From contig NZ_KI519609.1 in assembly GCF_000483485.1 (NCBI RefSeq), positions 541,026 to 605,025 of the forward strand: a stretch of 64,000 bases of DNA, read 5' to 3'. Every line of letters starts with the position of its first letter. Positions within the stretch are counted from its first letter, which is position 1. The translations under genes were made by a program, and so were the position numbers. A model generated the notes under the pieces. That model was not told where the DNA came from. It saw only the letters and a program-made list of their open reading frames with translations, and did not search any database. Below, in pieces: positions 62,257 through 64,000 of the stretch. The stretch comes from Thiomicrorhabdus chilensis DSM 12352 (GTDB lineage: Bacteria; Pseudomonadota; Gammaproteobacteria; Thiomicrospirales; Thiomicrospiraceae).

Positions 62257-62715
62257 TTGTCAAGTGAGTGTACAGGAAAATTATTAAGCGACAATTACCC
62301 TGGCCGGTCTAGCGATAATTATCTTAGAAAACATCACAGCGTGTCACATTTAGTCGTGCATTTGGTTTTTACAACAAAATATAGGAGAAAGTTGCTAGAG
62401 AGTTATATGTATCCGCAACTTGAAAATGCTTTTAAGTCATCTTGTGAAAAACTAGAGTGTGAATTAATGGAGTTTAACGGTGAATCTGACCACGTTCACT
62501 TGTTAGTTTCTTACCCACCAAAACTAGCCATTAGCGTGCTGGTAAACAATCTTAAATCGGTTTCTTCTCGAATGGTACGGCATTTTAACCCACACCTATC
62601 TCGCCAAAGCCAATCATCTGCATTATGGTCAAGATCGTACTTTGCGAGTTCAGCAGGTGGCGCAACGATTGAAACTTTGCGTAAATATGTGGAAAATCAG
62701 GCTACGCCTGATTAG
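62257..62715 (+). CDS. tnpA: IS200/IS605 transposase TnpA (Y1 HUH)
   Basis: About 152 residues. VHLVFTTKYRRK, the HUH motif DHVHLLVSY and the Tyr nucleophile in LRKYVENQ are all present. The N-terminus is uncertain: a TTG at 62257 opens the frame, with a GTG near 62340 as alternative just before SHLVVHLVF. Acts on single-stranded element ends. Confidence 0.88.
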   Translation: MSSECTGKLLSDNYPGRSSDNYLRKHHSVSHLVVHLVFTTKYRRKLLESYMYPQLENAFKSSCEKLECELMEFNGESDHVHLLVSYPPKLAISVLVNNLKSVSSRMVRHFNPHLSRQSQSSALWSRSYFASSAGGATIETLRKYVENQATPD

Positions 62716-62794
62716 CCCTTTCATCCCCACCCGCATTAGGCGAGGGTTTTCGGGCAGTTTTGCTAAATTCCAACCTCAGTTTGCAAATAGCCAT

Positions 62795-63523
62795 TTAAAT
62801 TACAGGATTGTTTTGTCCTTCTTCAAAATCACGATTGTCAATGGTCTCGATTTTACCCGCCACAATTTTAAGGATTTTGTCGCAATAGGTGAGCAGTCGC
62901 TCGTCGTGAGTGACCATGATAATCGCGACTTTTTGACTTTTGGCAATATCCCTAAGCAATTTGACCACGCTGTGTGCGCGTTCAATATCCAGTGCCGCAG
63001 TCGGCTCATCGGCTAGTATAATTTCTGGATGGGTCGCTAAGGCACGCGCAATCGCGACGCGTTGATTCTGTCCGCCCGATAAATCGCTGGGCATGGCATG
63101 TAATTTCTCTTCCAGTCCAAGATAGGTCAAAAATTCCGAACTGATTTGAGTGGCTTGCTCTTCACTCTGCTTATTGGTGAGGGGTAAAAGGCTGACATTT
63201 TCAAGTACGTTGAGAAAAGGGATGAGATAGTGTGCCTGAAAAATAAATCCAATTTTTTCTCTGCGTAAAGCGCGTGTGTCTGCTTTGCTCCAGTTATTGT
63301 CGTAGACCAGGGTATCGCCTAGCCAGATTTTACCTGAGCTGGGCTCCAGAACGCAGCCAATCATCATTAACAGGGTGCTTTTCCCGGCACCACTGGGTGC
63401 AATTAAGGCGGCCAGCTCTCCTTTTTCAACTTCAAAGCTGGCTCCTTTGATGACGCTAACGGCGTTGTCGCCCTCGCCAAACTGTTTCATTAGGTTTTCA
63501 ACGCGTATCCCACTGTGCTTCAT
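62795..63523 (-). CDS. ABC exporter ATPase (LolD/MacB type)
   Basis: 242 residues: Walker A APSGAGKST (Ala for the usual Gly at the first position), signature LSGGQNQR, Walker B IILADEP, H-loop VTHD. It pairs with the FtsX-like permease encoded one base upstream on the same strand. GGAGGG before the ATG. Lipoprotein or lipid/peptide export is the family role; substrate unknown. Confidence 0.9.
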   Translation of the reverse strand: MKHSGIRVENLMKQFGEGDNAVSVIKGASFEVEKGELAALIAPSGAGKSTLLMMIGCVLEPSSGKIWLGDTLVYDNNWSKADTRALRREKIGFIFQAHYLIPFLNVLENVSLLPLTNKQSEEQATQISSEFLTYLGLEEKLHAMPSDLSGGQNQRVAIARALATHPEIILADEPTAALDIERAHSVVKLLRDIAKSQKVAIIMVTHDERLLTYCDKILKIVAGKIETIDNRDFEEGQNNPVI

Positions 63524-63524
63524 A

Positions 63525-64000
63525 TTACCCTCCAATGGCGGCGGCTGGATCGGCTTTCATGACTTTGTAAACGCCAAACAATGACGCGAGAAAGGAGGCA
63601 AACAAAATGACAAAAAACAGCGCAATCGAATCGGGCCACAACAGCACCACGCGCTTGGGAAATTGAATATAGATTAAGTGGGCAAAGACATTGCCAAAAA
63701 CAAAGGCGATGCTGCCCAGCATTAAGGTCTCCTGCATAATCATTTGCACGACCATGCGGTTGGGAATGCCGATCAGTTTCATAATGGAAATTTCCTTCAT
63801 TTTTTCCAGCGTCATGGTGTAGATGATCAGGCCAATAATGATGCCGCTGACCAATACTAAAATGGCGGTGAACAGCCCGATTTGTTTAGAGGAACGTTCA
63901 ATGAGATTTTTACTTAAAATGGTGGTTTGTTGCTCGTGTGTGTAGGTGGTGAGGTGTTTCCATTCATTCATGTGAGCGCCGACTTTTTCCGGCAGATACC
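63525..64000 (-). CDS. FtsX-like ABC permease (N-terminal part outside window)
   Basis: The frame is open to the window edge, so only the last about 158 residues are seen. They contain three membrane helices (about LFTAILVLVSGIIIGLIIY, LGSIAFVFGNVFAHLIY, LFFVILFASFLASLFGVY) and the FtsX core with EISIMKLIGIPNRMVV. The end MKADPAAAIGG is typical of MacB/LolC-type permeases. Partner ATPase follows after one base. Confidence 0.88.
   Translation of the reverse strand, partial: YLPEKVGAHMNEWKHLTTYTHEQQTTILSKNLIERSSKQIGLFTAILVLVSGIIIGLIIYTMTLEKMKEISIMKLIGIPNRMVVQMIMQETLMLGSIAFVFGNVFAHLIYIQFPKRVVLLWPDSIALFFVILFASFLASLFGVYKVMKADPAAAIGG

Larger units (their letters stand above)
60595..62757. mobile_element. 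IS200/IS605-family element with divergent tnpA/tnpB and an extra gene
   Basis: Contains a Y1 HUH transposase (plus) and TnpB (minus). Terminal hairpins typical of the family lie near 60635-60668 (GCCTTTAGGC within CGCCC...GGGCG on the minus strand) and near 62728-62757 (CCCGCATTAGGCGAGGG). Exact cleavage points cannot be set from one copy, so the ends are approximate. It has no inverted terminal repeats or target duplication, as expected. A 115-codon gene of unknown function rides between the two. Confidence 0.8.

Noticed and set aside
59100-62760. Prophage or integrative element
   Set aside because: No integrase, tRNA target or phage genes; the content is explained by toxin-antitoxin pairs and one IS605 element.

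Overview
The window looks like a chromosomal segment of a free-living gammaproteobacterium. The evidence is gene content: ubiE-ubiJ-ubiB, dapF-DUF484-xerC, HslUV, a complete type II secretion (T2SS) operon and Phd/MazE-type toxin-antitoxin pairs. The flavour is that of the Thiomicrospira/Hydrogenovibrio/Thiomicrorhabdus group, but that placement is a guess from memory. I recognised no rRNA, tRNA or CRISPR array.

1) 1-17.4 kb, plus strand: a guanidine-type nitrogen regulon. It has an ABC permease and ATPase, a NikR-like regulator without the nickel ligands, two DUF1989 carboxyguanidine deiminase subunits, a 'urea' (really guanidine) carboxylase and allophanate hydrolase. Next come a membrane desaturase-like diiron enzyme, a metallo-beta-lactamase-fold hydrolase, a TIM-barrel protein and an EamA transporter, then a solute-binding protein, a creatininase-family amidohydrolase and a glutamine-synthetase-family ligase. 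Two guanidine-II (mini-ykkC) riboswitch candidates are visible: one before the carboxylase (4604-4668) and a near-perfect one before the desaturase operon (10200-10249). Two copies of the same inverted repeat, TTATTAC-N14-GTAATAA, each just downstream of a sigma-54-like element, precede the permease and the distant solute-binding-protein operon. They tie the two transcripts into one regulon.

2) 17.6-45.3 kb: the T2SS operon gspC-[insert]-gspDEFGHIJKLMN. Between gspC and gspD lies a ~16 kb block read on the minus strand: two cupredoxin oxidases (A, 31948-33249; B, 30621-31937), a 2528-residue secreted protein, two small exported proteins, an SCO1-like copper chaperone and a cytochrome c/periplasmic-binding-domain fusion. 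A and B each keep one copper-binding domain and have lost the other, in complementary fashion, suggesting a split multicopper oxidase.

3) 45.3-52.9 kb: a secreted kexin-like serine protease with a separate downstream gene resembling a protease propeptide (as in Aeromonas ASP/ORF2), a thioredoxin-fold protein, a lipoprotein, then ubiB, ubiJ, ubiE and DUF971 on the minus strand.

4) 52.9-59 kb: hslU (minus), dapF-DUF484-xerC (plus), a 160-bp MITE-like element at the xerC stop codon, a prepilin, hslV (separated from hslU and opposite in strand) and a YqhA-like membrane protein.

5) 59-64 kb: a plastic region with YefM/YoeB and MazEF pairs, a remnant of a KDO-transferase gene, an IS200/IS605 element carrying an extra gene, and the end of an ABC exporter (ATPase plus truncated FtsX-like permease).

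An 8-bp palindrome, CAGGCCTG, recurs at least 19 times across the window where about one copy would be expected.
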